A DNA stretch of 29,790 bases from CAZBRS01 sp964494475 (lineage in GTDB: Bacteria; Myxococcota_A; UBA9042; CAZBRS01). The notes under the pieces were generated by a model. The model did not search any database. It worked only from the letters and a program-made list of their open reading frames with translations, and was not told where the DNA came from. Of the stretch, positions 1 through 6,976 are shown piece after piece (the stretch's first letter is position 1; each line of letters begins with the position of its first letter). The translations under genes and the position numbers were made by a program. The stretch is from assembly GCA_964494475.1 (NCBI GenBank), contig CAZBRS010000064.1:1-29790 (forward strand). Direction: 5' to 3'.

Positions 1-1734
1 CGTGGCGAACCGCACGGGCCTCCAGAGCCGGGCCCCCGTGCCGGCGCGGTCGATCACGTGGTCCTGGAAGCGCAGGTCGCCGCGGAGCAGCCGCCCGCAC
101 GCCTCGTTGTTGAACGTGGCCACCTCGACGCCGCTGCCCCCGCCGCCCGCGTCGTCGGCGCCCGCCGCGAACGCTCCGCTCACGAGCTCGATCTTGCCGC
201 AGTAGCGCAGCGTGACCGTGTAGTTGGCGGGGTAGCCGTCCGAGAAGAAGCCGCCGCAGTCGCTGTAGTAGTCGACGCGCACCTTGTAGGTGCCGAGGGG
301 CGCCTGGCCCGTGGGCCAGAAGACGTTCTCGTGGTTGATGTTGTCGAGGGCGCACGCGGGGTTCGAGTCGAGATCGAGCCAGCCGCCCGACGGGCACGTC
401 TTGTTCGAGTAGTAGAGCTCGCAGCCCCCGGGCTCGACCACGTGCAGGTCGACGTCGGTCGCCGTGTCCCAGGCGATGCTCACCTGCACGTCGCCGTTGC
501 CCACCGCCTGCACCGCGAGGTCGTGGGTCTGCACCGGCGAGATGCGGCCCCGGATGTCGCGAAGCGCGAACTGCACGGTGAGCTTGGCGGGCGGGGTCTC
601 GCCCTCGGCGTAGGCCCGCAGGAGCAGCAGCACCTCCTCGTGCCCGTCGGTGGGGTCGAGGGGCTTCTGGTAGTGGCCCGCCATGCCCCCCACGCCGACC
701 AGCAGGCCCACGATCTCGTCGAGCGCGCCGGCGCCGGAGAAGTCGACCGCGAGGGCAGCCGAGCCGCCGGTGATGACCATGTCGCCGCCGCTGACGCTCG
801 AGATGGGGGGGCTCCAGCCGGGCGAGGCCGGCGGCACCGAGCCCGGCACGAAGAGGCCGCCCTCGAGCCGCAGGGGGTTCTGGGGTACGTTCGAGAGCGT
901 GAGCCGCAGGTGCGTGGAGGTCAGGCTCGCGGCGCCGTCGCCGGCGGTGACGGGGATGGCGTAGGTGCCGTCGGACGCGGCGTTGCCGGCCGTGACCTGG
1001 TACGCCAGGGCGTAGTGGCCGGTGCCGAGGTCCTGGAGTTGGCCGGCGGCCGGGAGGAAGCCGGTGTCGAGGGCCGAGAGGTCGGCCGTGACGGTGAGCC
1101 CGGGCTTCCCGGCGTCGACGTCGAGGGTGACCACGTCGCCGTCGGAGAGCCGCGTGCGATCGGCGGCCACGCCCGCGAGGGCGAAGTCGGGGTTCGTCGC
1201 GGTGAGCGTCACCGTGTCGGTCGCGAGCACGCTGCCCAGCGAGCCCACGGCGGTGAGCTCGAGGCTGCCGGCGGGGTGGGCCGCGGTGTCGAGCACGAAC
1301 TCGGTGGGCAGCTTGGTGTCGGTGAACAGGGGCGTGGCCCCCAGCGAGACGACCAGCGAGTCGACCTTCAATTCGGCCACCTCGACGGGCTCGACGCGGA
1401 CCAGCACCGCGGCCGACACGCCGGCGCCGTCGGCGGGCGACACGATGCGCAGGTGCCAGGTGGGCACGTAGGTGGCCGCGTCACCCGCCAGGTCGGTCGC
1501 GCCCGTCTCGGAGGGGAGCGAGTCCGGGGCGGGGGAGGCCTCGGGGGCGTCGTCGTCGGGCCGGGGCAGGGCGGTGTCGCCGTCGCCGCGGCCCCAGTCC
1601 AAGGCCGCGACCCCGTCCTCGCCGGGCGAGGAGGCCTCCACGTCGTAGATGGTGGTGCCGCCGCCGCTGCTCTGGCTGTCGCCGCAGGCCGCGACGACGA
1701 GCGTCAGCAGCGAAAAAACGAAGACCCGCGCCAT
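1..1734 (-). CDS. YfaP-like (DUF2135) lipoprotein, C-terminus cut by window edge
   Basis: Reading the minus strand from ATG at 1734 gives an uninterrupted frame of 578 codons that leaves the window at base 1, so the C-terminus is missing. The N-terminus is a lipoprotein signal ending in the lipobox VVAAC (Cys17), followed by an acidic, Asp/Pro/Ser-rich linker (about residues 20-80). The middle reads like repeated beta-sandwich segments. The last third contains DTATDVDLHVVEPGG, then LDLDSNPAC, NINHENVFWP and GTYKVRVDYYSDCGG, the pattern I know from YfaP/DUF2135 proteins. GGAGGGGG at 1750-1743 lies 8 bases before the ATG and fixes the start. A candidate promoter is TTGGTT (1790-1785), 17 bases, TACATT (1767-1762). 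Function is unknown; it is inferred to be anchored to the outer membrane. The family call is from memory of motifs. Confidence 0.85.
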   Translation of the reverse strand, partial: MARVFVFSLLTLVVAACGDSQSSGGGTTIYDVEASSPGEDGVAALDWGRGDGDTALPRPDDDAPEASPAPDSLPSETGATDLAGDAATYVPTWHLRIVSPADGAGVSAAVLVRVEPVEVAELKVDSLVVSLGATPLFTDTKLPTEFVLDTAAHPAGSLELTAVGSLGSVLATDTVTLTATNPDFALAGVAADRTRLSDGDVVTLDVDAGKPGLTVTADLSALDTGFLPAAGQLQDLGTGHYALAYQVTAGNAASDGTYAIPVTAGDGAASLTSTHLRLTLSNVPQNPLRLEGGLFVPGSVPPASPGWSPPISSVSGGDMVITGGSAALAVDFSGAGALDEIVGLLVGVGGMAGHYQKPLDPTDGHEEVLLLLRAYAEGETPPAKLTVQFALRDIRGRISPVQTHDLAVQAVGNGDVQVSIAWDTATDVDLHVVEPGGCELYYSNKTCPSGGWLDLDSNPACALDNINHENVFWPTGQAPLGTYKVRVDYYSDCGGFFSDGYPANYTVTLRYCGKIELVSGAFAAGADDAGGGGSGVEVATFNNEACGRLLRGDLRFQDHVIDRAGTGARLWRPVRFAT

Positions 1735-1755
1735 GCTCCCGACCCCCTCCGAAGA

Positions 1756-1804
1756 GGGTTCAATGTACCGCACGGCACGGCGGAAACCAACGGGCGTTGA
1801 ACCC
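1756..1804 (-). promoter_or_regulatory. Candidate promoter flanked by 8-bp inverted repeat
   Basis: On the minus strand TTGGTT (1790-1785) and TACATT (1767-1762) are separated by 17 bases, a fair sigma-70 match for the lipoprotein gene starting at 1734. GGGTTCAA (1756-1763) and its exact complement TTGAACCC (1797-1804) bracket this promoter, one arm touching the -10 and the other just upstream of the -35. The arrangement would suit a repressor or looping site, but nothing in the sequence names a protein. Confidence 0.4.
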
Positions 1805-1831
1805 GCCTGGAGCGCCAGCCGGCGATTTACA

Positions 1832-1850
1832 CTTGACGGCGCTTGTCAAG
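1832..1850. repeat. Inverted repeat CTTGAC-N7-GTCAAG
   Basis: CTTGAC (1832-1837) and GTCAAG (1845-1850) are exact complements around a 7-base spacer in the space between the divergent lipoprotein gene (start 1734) and the SUMF1 gene (start 1977). Both arms contain TTGAC, so they could also be -35 elements, but I found no convincing -10 at a proper distance on either strand. Confidence 0.35.
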
Positions 1851-1976
1851 AAAGTGGAAAACCCACCGAGTGTCTTGCTGATTCTTTCAGACCGAGAGCG
1901 CGTCCGTTCGCCGGTAGGGGTTTCGAATCACGAAGCTGCGGAGGGATCGTCCCTTGTCGACACTGGAGATCGCCTG

Positions 1977-2828
1977 GTGACGCGCTGGCCTGCCGTCGTG
2001 GGCCTGGCGCTGCTGCTGGTCAGCGGCCCCTGCCTGTCGCAGCAACCCGACGTCGTCGACCTGCCCGAGGTCCTCGACGTGCTGCCGGGCGAGCCGGGCC
2101 TCGAGCCCGAGGTCGTCGAGATCCCCTTCGTGTGCGACCCCTCGTTCCCGCCGCTCCCGAACCTCGGGCTGGTCGAAGAGCCCGGCTCGGGGGGCTGCCC
2201 CGACGGCATGGTGGCGGTCACCGATTTCTGCGTCGACCGCTACGAGGCCTTCGTGGTCGAGGTGCTGCCCGACGGCTCCGAAGCGCCCTGGTCGCCCTAC
2301 CTGAACCCCGGCACGCTGCCGCTGCGAGCCAAGTCGGCGGCGGGCGCCGTGCCCCAGGGCTACATCAGCCAGGTGCAGGCCGCCCGCGCGTGCGCCGAGG
2401 CCGGCAAGCGCCTGTGCCGCGACGACGAGTGGCTGCGCGCCTGCCGCGGCGAGGCCGACAACGTCTACCCCTACGGCAACGAGCGCCGCTCGGGCGTCTG
2501 CAACGGCGAGCGCTCGCGCCACCCCGCCATCGAGCTCTACGAAACCACCGACGAGTGGATCTGGAGCGCCCTGGGCAACTCGTGCATCAACCAGGTGGCC
2601 GACGGCCTGGCGCTGACCGGCGACCACCCCGGCTGCGTCACCGACGACGGCGCCTACGACCTCATGGGCAACCTGCACGAGTGGACGGCCGATCCCGCGG
2701 GCACCTTCCTGGGGGGCTACTACGTCGACACCCGGGGCAACGGCGAGGGCTGCAAGTACCACAGCCGAGCCCACGACGTGCGCTACTGGGACTACTCGAC
2801 CGGCTTCCGGTGCTGCGCGGACCGCTGA
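1977..2828 (+). CDS. Exported SUMF1/FGE-sulfatase-fold protein
   Basis: The GTG start at 1977 gives 283 residues. It is chosen because GGAG (1965-1968) lies 8 bases upstream and a signal peptide follows directly (TRWPAVVGLALLLVSG). The open frame extends further upstream to 1797, but that part looks non-coding. After an acidic Pro/Asp-rich linker, the formylglycine-generating-enzyme fold begins at about residue 74 with GMVAVTDFCVDRYEAF. It continues with AGKRLCRDDEWLRACRG, YDLMGNLHEW and the closing TGFRCC. The CxxxxC pair that binds copper in active FGE is not apparent in the CKYHSRAHDVRYW stretch, so sulfatase maturation is unlikely; a structural or binding role is inferred. A strong terminator follows at 2889. 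A second family member lies at 6977-7984. Confidence 0.85.
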   Translation: MTRWPAVVGLALLLVSGPCLSQQPDVVDLPEVLDVLPGEPGLEPEVVEIPFVCDPSFPPLPNLGLVEEPGSGGCPDGMVAVTDFCVDRYEAFVVEVLPDGSEAPWSPYLNPGTLPLRAKSAAGAVPQGYISQVQAARACAEAGKRLCRDDEWLRACRGEADNVYPYGNERRSGVCNGERSRHPAIELYETTDEWIWSALGNSCINQVADGLALTGDHPGCVTDDGAYDLMGNLHEWTADPAGTFLGGYYVDTRGNGEGCKYHSRAHDVRYWDYSTGFRCCADR

Positions 2829-3095
2829 CGCGCGCCGCGCCGCGACCTCGGTATCCCACCTGGCTCCACCGAACGTCCTTTGTGTAAACCCGCCCTCCGC
2901 TCGGAGGGCGGGCTCTTTCCCTTCCCACTCGATAACGCGCACCGCGGTCTCACTGTAGGCCGTAACGCGCTTCCGACCCTCGAAAACCGCCACCGCGTCC
3001 TCGACGACGAGCACCCCCAGATCGGGGCCGAAAACGGCCGTTTCTGTCTCTCCGTCTCTGGAAGCACGACCCTGGCGTCAGCGCGGCGGTAAATG
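2829..3095. other. Intergenic stretch without a recognised gene
   Basis: This stretch between the SUMF1 gene and the abiEi promoter holds the terminator at 2889-2919 and a 12-bp perfect palindrome, AAACGGCCGTTT (3032-3043). On the minus strand a stop-free frame (about 3075 to 2890) reads plausibly like protein, for example TAVFGPDLGVLVVEDAV, but it has no ATG or ribosome-binding site. It could be a gene remnant; nothing else was seen. Confidence 0.4.
2889..2919 (+). terminator. Intrinsic terminator after SUMF1 gene
   Basis: CCCGCCCTCC pairs perfectly with GGAGGGCGGG (10 bp, loop GCTC, positions 2889-2912) and is followed by CTCTTTCCCTT. It lies 60 bases after the stop codon of the SUMF1 gene. 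The trailing tract is T-rich rather than a pure T run, but the stem is very stable. Confidence 0.75.
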
Positions 3096-3124
3096 TTGCC
3101 ACGTCACTATTACGTGGCTACACT
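3096..3124 (+). promoter_or_regulatory. abiEi promoter with operator between -35 and -10
   Basis: TTGCCA (3096-3101), a 17-base spacer and TACACT (3119-3124) form a good sigma-70 promoter. The inverted repeat GCCACGT (3098-3104), 7 bases, ACGTGGC (3112-3118) almost fills the spacer. A dimeric repressor bound there would block RNA polymerase. AbiEi antitoxins are known to repress their own operon through inverted repeats, so autoregulation is the natural reading. The predicted start site (about 3130-3132) coincides with the ATG at 3132. Confidence 0.7.
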
Positions 3125-3131
3125 TTCCGGC

Positions 3132-3707
3132 ATGATGCTCGATACCCTCCCGAACGCGTTCTCCTACGGTCTCGCCCAGGAACGCGGATTGTCGGACCGC
3201 GTCCTCCGAGGGCTCGTCGCCGACGGGGTCTTAGAGCGCCTGGGTCATGGCTTCTACCGCAAGGCAGATGCGCCGCCTGCCGACCTCGACCGAATCGAGA
3301 TCGCGCTCCGCGCGCCCGAGGCCACGCTCTGTTTGACCTCCGCCCTGTCTCTCCACGACCTGACCGACGCCATCCCCTCCGAAATCGATGTCGCCCTGCC
3401 GCGATCGCGGCGTCCCCCGAGGGTCAACGCCCCGGTCCGCTGGCACCGCTTCCACGAGGACACGTTCCTCGTTGGCCGCGAGACGATCGAGGTCGACGAG
3501 GGCCTGTCCTTGGGCGTGTACAGCGCCGAGCGCAGCGTCATCGACGCCTTCCGGCTCCGCCACCAGGAGGGCGAGGAGCTTGCCGTCGAGGCGCTGCGGC
3601 GCTGGCTCAAGCGCCCGAGCGCGACGCCAGCCGCTCTCCTCTCGATGGCGCGACGCTTCCCCAAGGTCGAGCCCTCCCTCCTGCAGGCCCTCAGGATCCT
3701 CTCGTGA
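3132..3707 (+). CDS. abiEi: AbiEi family antitoxin / autorepressor
   Basis: This encodes 191 residues from ATG 3132 (a second ATG follows at 3135). The frame extends to 3093, but that start would lie upstream of the promoter, so it is rejected. The N-terminal winged helix-turn-helix (about residues 5-40: FSYGLAQERGLSDRVLRGLV, then LERLGHGFYRK) and the C-terminal domain (CLTSALSLHDLTDAIP, HRFHEDTF, YSAERSVIDAFRLRHQ) match the AbiEi antitoxins of type IV toxin-antitoxin systems used in phage abortive infection. The stop overlaps the GTG of the toxin gene (GTGA, 3704-3707), so the two are translationally coupled. The mRNA is probably leaderless because the -10 ends only 7 bases before the ATG. 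The toxin partner is not intact in this assembly. Confidence 0.85.
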   Translation: MMLDTLPNAFSYGLAQERGLSDRVLRGLVADGVLERLGHGFYRKADAPPADLDRIEIALRAPEATLCLTSALSLHDLTDAIPSEIDVALPRSRRPPRVNAPVRWHRFHEDTFLVGRETIEVDEGLSLGVYSAERSVIDAFRLRHQEGEELAVEALRRWLKRPSATPAALLSMARRFPKVEPSLLQALRILS

Positions 3708-3805
3708 CGCCGAAACCCACCCACGCAGACCTCGCGGGCTCCCGCTACCTCGCGCTCCAGCGCCTCGCGCGGGCGCAGAAGCGCGCGACCGCCGAACTGC
3801 TCCAG
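3704..3805 (+). CDS. abiEii: AbiEii toxin (nucleotidyltransferase), N-terminal fragment up to assembly gap
   Basis: The GTG at 3704 overlaps the antitoxin stop. Thirty-four residues are readable (beginning VTPKPTHADLAGSRYLAL, ending TAELLQ) and resemble the N-terminus of AbiEii/DUF1814 nucleotidyltransferase toxins, which are normally around 300 residues long. The sequence then enters 100 Ns. If the two flanks are simply overlapped on their shared 55 bases, the frame leaves the family at once (GSCRVGAGPLD), runs about 54 nonsense codons and overlaps the methyltransferase gene. The toxin is therefore either truncated in the genome or merely unassembled; the sequence cannot decide. The catalytic region is not visible. 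Confidence 0.65.
3751..3805 (+). repeat. 55-base duplication, left copy
   Basis: The 55 bases immediately left of the gap are identical to the 55 bases immediately right of it (3906-3960). A shared end of exactly 55 is what contigs cut at a k=55 assembly-graph node show, so this is read as an artefact rather than a biological repeat. Confidence 0.85.
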
Positions 3806-3905
3806 NNNNNNNNNNNNNNNNNNNNNNNNNNNNNNNNNNNNNNNNNNNNNNNNNNNNNNNNNNNNNNNNNNNNNNNNNNNNNNNNNNNNNNNNNNNNNNN
3901 NNNNN
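3806..3905. other. Scaffold gap (100 Ns)
   Basis: A run of exactly 100 Ns, a placeholder length rather than a measured distance. It interrupts the abiEii gene and makes the adjacency of abiE and the methyltransferase uncertain. Confidence 0.98.
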
Positions 3906-3960
3906 CGCGCTCCAGCGCCTCGCGCGGGCGCAGAAGCGCGCGACCGCCGAACTGCTCCAG
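3906..3960 (+). repeat. 55-base duplication, right copy
   Basis: This is an exact copy of 3751-3805. After it the sequence no longer resembles AbiEii, so the join may be a branch in the assembly graph where two loci share the toxin's 5' end. Confidence 0.85.
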
Positions 3961-4012
3961 GGGTCGTGTCGAGTCGGCGCGGGTCCACTCGATTCGGAGG
4001 AAAGAAGCGACC

Positions 4013-4780
4013 ATGGAAATGGACATGTGGAAGTTCTTTGGCATCACGCACACGGACCACACGGTGATGAACCCGATGAGCCTGGCCAAGACGGAGGAGC
4101 TCATCGAGTGCCTGCGTCTGGCTGACGCAGGTCGCGTCCTGGATGTGGCCTGTGGAAAGGCGGAGTTCCTTTGCCGGGTGGCGGAGCGCTACCCGGTGGC
4201 GGGTACCGGCATCGACCTGTCCCCCATCACCATCGAGGAGGCGCGGCGGAACGTGGCGGCCCGTGGACTGGAAGGGCGCATCGAGCTGCTCCACCTGGAC
4301 GGGGCGGCCTACGAGCCCGACCCGGGGGCGAAGCTGGACCTTGCTTCGTGCCTTGGCGGCTCGTGGATCTACCACGGCCACGAGGGAACCCTGGAGGCGC
4401 TCGCCAGGATGGTGCAACCGGGGGGACTCGTTCTCGTCGGCGAACCTTTCTGGAGGACGGAACCGGATCCTGACTACCTGAAGCGGACCGGGCACGACGC
4501 CAGCCTGTGCGGAACGCACGCCGGCAACGTGCAGACCGGTGAGGACCTCGGCCTCTCGCTCCTGTACACGGTGGTGTCCAACGAGGACGATTGGGACCGG
4601 TACGAGGGACTCCAGTGGCAAGCGGCCGAACGCTATGCGGCCGACCATCCCGACGACCCCGACGTGGAGCCGCTGCTGCAGACCTCGAACCGGAATCGAG
4701 ACGCCTACCTTCGCTGGGGACGGGACTGCCTCGGTTGGGCCATGTACCTGTTCCGGAAGCCACGTGGGTCCCGACCGTAA
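4013..4780 (+). CDS. Class I SAM-dependent methyltransferase
   Basis: This encodes 255 residues from ATG 4013, with GGAGG at 3996-4000. Motif I, VLDVACGKAEF (residues 42-52), and the acidic residue of motif II in GTGIDLSP (Asp68) define a Rossmann-fold S-adenosylmethionine-dependent methyltransferase. The SCLGGSWIYHGH and MVQPGGLVLVGEPFW segments correspond to strands 4 and 5. The N-terminus (FGITHTDHTVMNPMS) and the Trp-rich C-terminus (LQWQAAERYAADHPDD, YLRWGRDCLGWAMYLF) resemble small-molecule methyltransferases, but I cannot name the substrate. Codon use appears a little less GC-biased than in neighbouring genes, as in abiEi, which hints at transfer (visual impression only). Its position next to abiE depends on the uncertain gap. 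Confidence 0.85.
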   Translation: MEMDMWKFFGITHTDHTVMNPMSLAKTEELIECLRLADAGRVLDVACGKAEFLCRVAERYPVAGTGIDLSPITIEEARRNVAARGLEGRIELLHLDGAAYEPDPGAKLDLASCLGGSWIYHGHEGTLEALARMVQPGGLVLVGEPFWRTEPDPDYLKRTGHDASLCGTHAGNVQTGEDLGLSLLYTVVSNEDDWDRYEGLQWQAAERYAADHPDDPDVEPLLQTSNRNRDAYLRWGRDCLGWAMYLFRKPRGSRP

Positions 4781-4813
4781 CGGTCCGGACGGCCTCTCGG
4801 AGAGCCTCGCGCC

Positions 4814-6913
4814 CTACCGCAGCCGCTGCCCCAGGAAGGTGAACGCCAGCGCCCAGAAGTGCGCCGTCTGGCGGTTGTCGGCGCCGGCGCCGTGGCCGCC
4901 CTCGACGTTCTCGAAGTACGTGACGTCGTGGCCGAGGTCGGCCATCTTGGCCATCATCTTGCGGGCGTGGCCCGGGTGCACGCGGTCGTCGCGCGTGGTG
5001 GTCATGAACAGCACGGGCGGGTAGACCGCGCCCTCTACCAGGTTGTGGTAGGGCGAGAAGGTGCGGAGGAACGCCCACTCCTCGGGCTTGTCGGGGTCGC
5101 CGTACTCCTCGATCCACGACGCGCCGGCCAGCAGGTGCGAGTAGCGCTTCATGTCGAGCAGGGGCACCTGGCACACGATCGCGCCGAACAGCTCGGGGGT
5201 GCGCGTGAGCATGTTGCCCACCAGCAGGCCGCCGTTGCTGCCGCCCTCGATCCCCAGGTGGCGGGGCGAGGTCACGCCCCGCGCGATCAGGTCGCGCGCG
5301 ACCGCCTCGAAGTCTTCGTAGGCCCGCGGGCGATTGGCCTTCAGCGCGGCCTGGTGCCAGCGCGGGCCGTACTCGCCGCCGCCCCGGAGGTTGGCCAGCA
5401 CGTAGACTCCACCCTTGCTCAGCCAGGCCCGGCCCAGGGTGCCGCTGTAGCGGGGCAGGCGCGGGATCTCGAAGCCGCCGTACCCCGACAGCAGGGTGGG
5501 CGCGCGCCCGTCGGACGGCAGGCCCTTCGGCGCCACCTGGAAGTAGGGCACGCGCGTGCCGTCGCGCGAGGTCGCGAAGAACTGCCGGACCTCGAGGCCG
5601 CTGGCGTCGAAGAACGCCGGCGCCGACTTCAGGCGCTCGGGGGGCCGGCCGACGGTCGCGAGCAGCAGCGTCTCGGGGGTGAGGAAGTCGGTGGTGGTGA
5701 CGAACACGTCGTCGGACAGGTCGGCGTCGACGCCCAGCACGCCCACGGTGGCGAAGGGGGGCAGGCCGGGGAAGGCCGAGTGCGTCCAGGCGGCGGCCTC
5801 GGGCGTCAGCACTTCGAGGTGCGTGGCCACGTGGTGCATGACGTTCAGCACCAGGTGGTGGCGGGTCCAGGCGAAGCCGGTGAGGGCCGAGGCGTCGTCG
5901 GGCGCGAACAGCACGTCGAGGCGCCGGTCACCGGCCAGGAAGGCGTCGAGGCGCGCGGCCAGCAGCGAGCCCGCGGGGTGGGTCGCTCCGCCGACCTGCC
6001 AGTCGGCGCGCGGCCAGAGCAGCAGCCACTCGCGCTGCACGTCGACGCGCACGTCGGCGGGCACGTCGAGGCGCTGCCGCGCGCCGTCGCGGTCGAGCAC
6101 GAACGTCTCTTGCGTGAAGAACGACGGCTTGCGGATGGCCAGGGAGCGCTCGAAGCCGGGCGTACGGTCGTGCACGACCAGCGCCACCATGTCGGTGGCC
6201 TGGCCCTCGAACACGGTGACCGCCTCGGCCAGCGGGGTGCCGCGCCGCCAGCGCTTCACGACGCGCGCGTAGCCCGAGGTGGTCAGGGAGCCGGGGCCGA
6301 AGTCGGTGCCCACGTACAGGGTGTCGGCGTCCAGCCAGCTGACGTCGCTCTTGGCCACGGGCACCTCGAACCCCCCCGCCACGAAGGCCTTGGCGGTCAC
6401 GTCGAACTCGCGCACGGCCTCGGCGTCGGAGCCCCCCGGCGAGAGCAGCAGCAGGCAGCGCTCGTACCCGGGCTTCAGGAACACGGCGCCGTGGAACACC
6501 CAGCTCTGCCCCTCGGCCGCCCCGAGCGCGTCGACGTCGAGCACGGTCTCCCAGGCCGGCGCCGCCTCGCGGTACTCGTCGAGGGTGGTGCGGCGCCACA
6601 GCCCGCGCGGGTGCGCCGCGTCGCGCCACAGGTTGTAGTAGAAGCCCCCGGCCTTGGTGACGTAGGGGATCTTCTCGGTCGAGTCGAGGACGGCGAGCAC
6701 GTCGGCCTCGAGCGCGCGGTACTCGGCCGTTCCCTCCTGCGCCGCGGCCGTCCGGGCGTTCTCGGCGCGCACCCAGGCGAGGGGGCGCTCCCCGTCGATC
6801 TCTTCGAGCCACAGGTACGGGTCGTCGGCGGCGGCGCTGGACTGCAGGCCGCCCGAGCAGGCGGCGAGGAGCAGGAGGGCGACGACGACCCCGGCACGCG
6901 ACACGAGCTTCAT
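4814..6913 (-). CDS. Prolyl oligopeptidase family (S9A) lipoprotein
   Basis: This encodes 699 residues. A lipoprotein signal ends in LLAAC (Cys19), so the enzyme is exported and membrane-anchored, unlike cytosolic prolyl oligopeptidases. DPYLWLEEIDGE marks the family's N-terminus. A seven-bladed propeller region follows to about residue 430, then the alpha/beta-hydrolase domain with YGGFEIPR and NLRGGGEYGPRWHQAA. The catalytic Ser is in GGSNGG (Ser559), the Asp in TRDDRV (642/643) and the His in GGHGAG (His674), close to the 554/641/680 triad of the mammalian enzyme. It hydrolyses short proline-containing peptides in the family. Length is normal and the triad complete. The gene lies 63 bases downstream of the SUMF1 gene at 6977 on the same strand and may be co-transcribed. 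No strong Shine-Dalgarno is visible before ATG 6913. Confidence 0.93.
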   Translation of the reverse strand: MKLVSRAGVVVALLLLAACSGGLQSSAAADDPYLWLEEIDGERPLAWVRAENARTAAAQEGTAEYRALEADVLAVLDSTEKIPYVTKAGGFYYNLWRDAAHPRGLWRRTTLDEYREAAPAWETVLDVDALGAAEGQSWVFHGAVFLKPGYERCLLLLSPGGSDAEAVREFDVTAKAFVAGGFEVPVAKSDVSWLDADTLYVGTDFGPGSLTTSGYARVVKRWRRGTPLAEAVTVFEGQATDMVALVVHDRTPGFERSLAIRKPSFFTQETFVLDRDGARQRLDVPADVRVDVQREWLLLWPRADWQVGGATHPAGSLLAARLDAFLAGDRRLDVLFAPDDASALTGFAWTRHHLVLNVMHHVATHLEVLTPEAAAWTHSAFPGLPPFATVGVLGVDADLSDDVFVTTTDFLTPETLLLATVGRPPERLKSAPAFFDASGLEVRQFFATSRDGTRVPYFQVAPKGLPSDGRAPTLLSGYGGFEIPRLPRYSGTLGRAWLSKGGVYVLANLRGGGEYGPRWHQAALKANRPRAYEDFEAVARDLIARGVTSPRHLGIEGGSNGGLLVGNMLTRTPELFGAIVCQVPLLDMKRYSHLLAGASWIEEYGDPDKPEEWAFLRTFSPYHNLVEGAVYPPVLFMTTTRDDRVHPGHARKMMAKMADLGHDVTYFENVEGGHGAGADNRQTAHFWALAFTFLGQRLR

Positions 6914-6976
6914 GGGGAGCCCCGCGGAGTTGGCAGGGCGGAAGATAGTCCTCGGGCAGGCCGTACGCCAGTACCC

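Noticed and set aside
58..1800. Long plus-strand frame of 580 codons
   Set aside because: Composition is Val/Gly/Arg/His-rich with no motif; it is the antisense shadow of the minus-strand lipoprotein gene, which has a lipobox, ribosome-binding site and YfaP motifs.
3093..3131. Upstream ATG at 3093 as abiEi start
   Set aside because: It lies before the -35/-10 elements, so it would not be in the transcript; the conserved N-terminus begins after 3132.
3751..3960. Target-site duplication or attachment site of a mobile element
   Set aside because: The copies abut Ns on both sides and are exactly 55 bases, which is better explained by assembly. No transposase or integrase is nearby.
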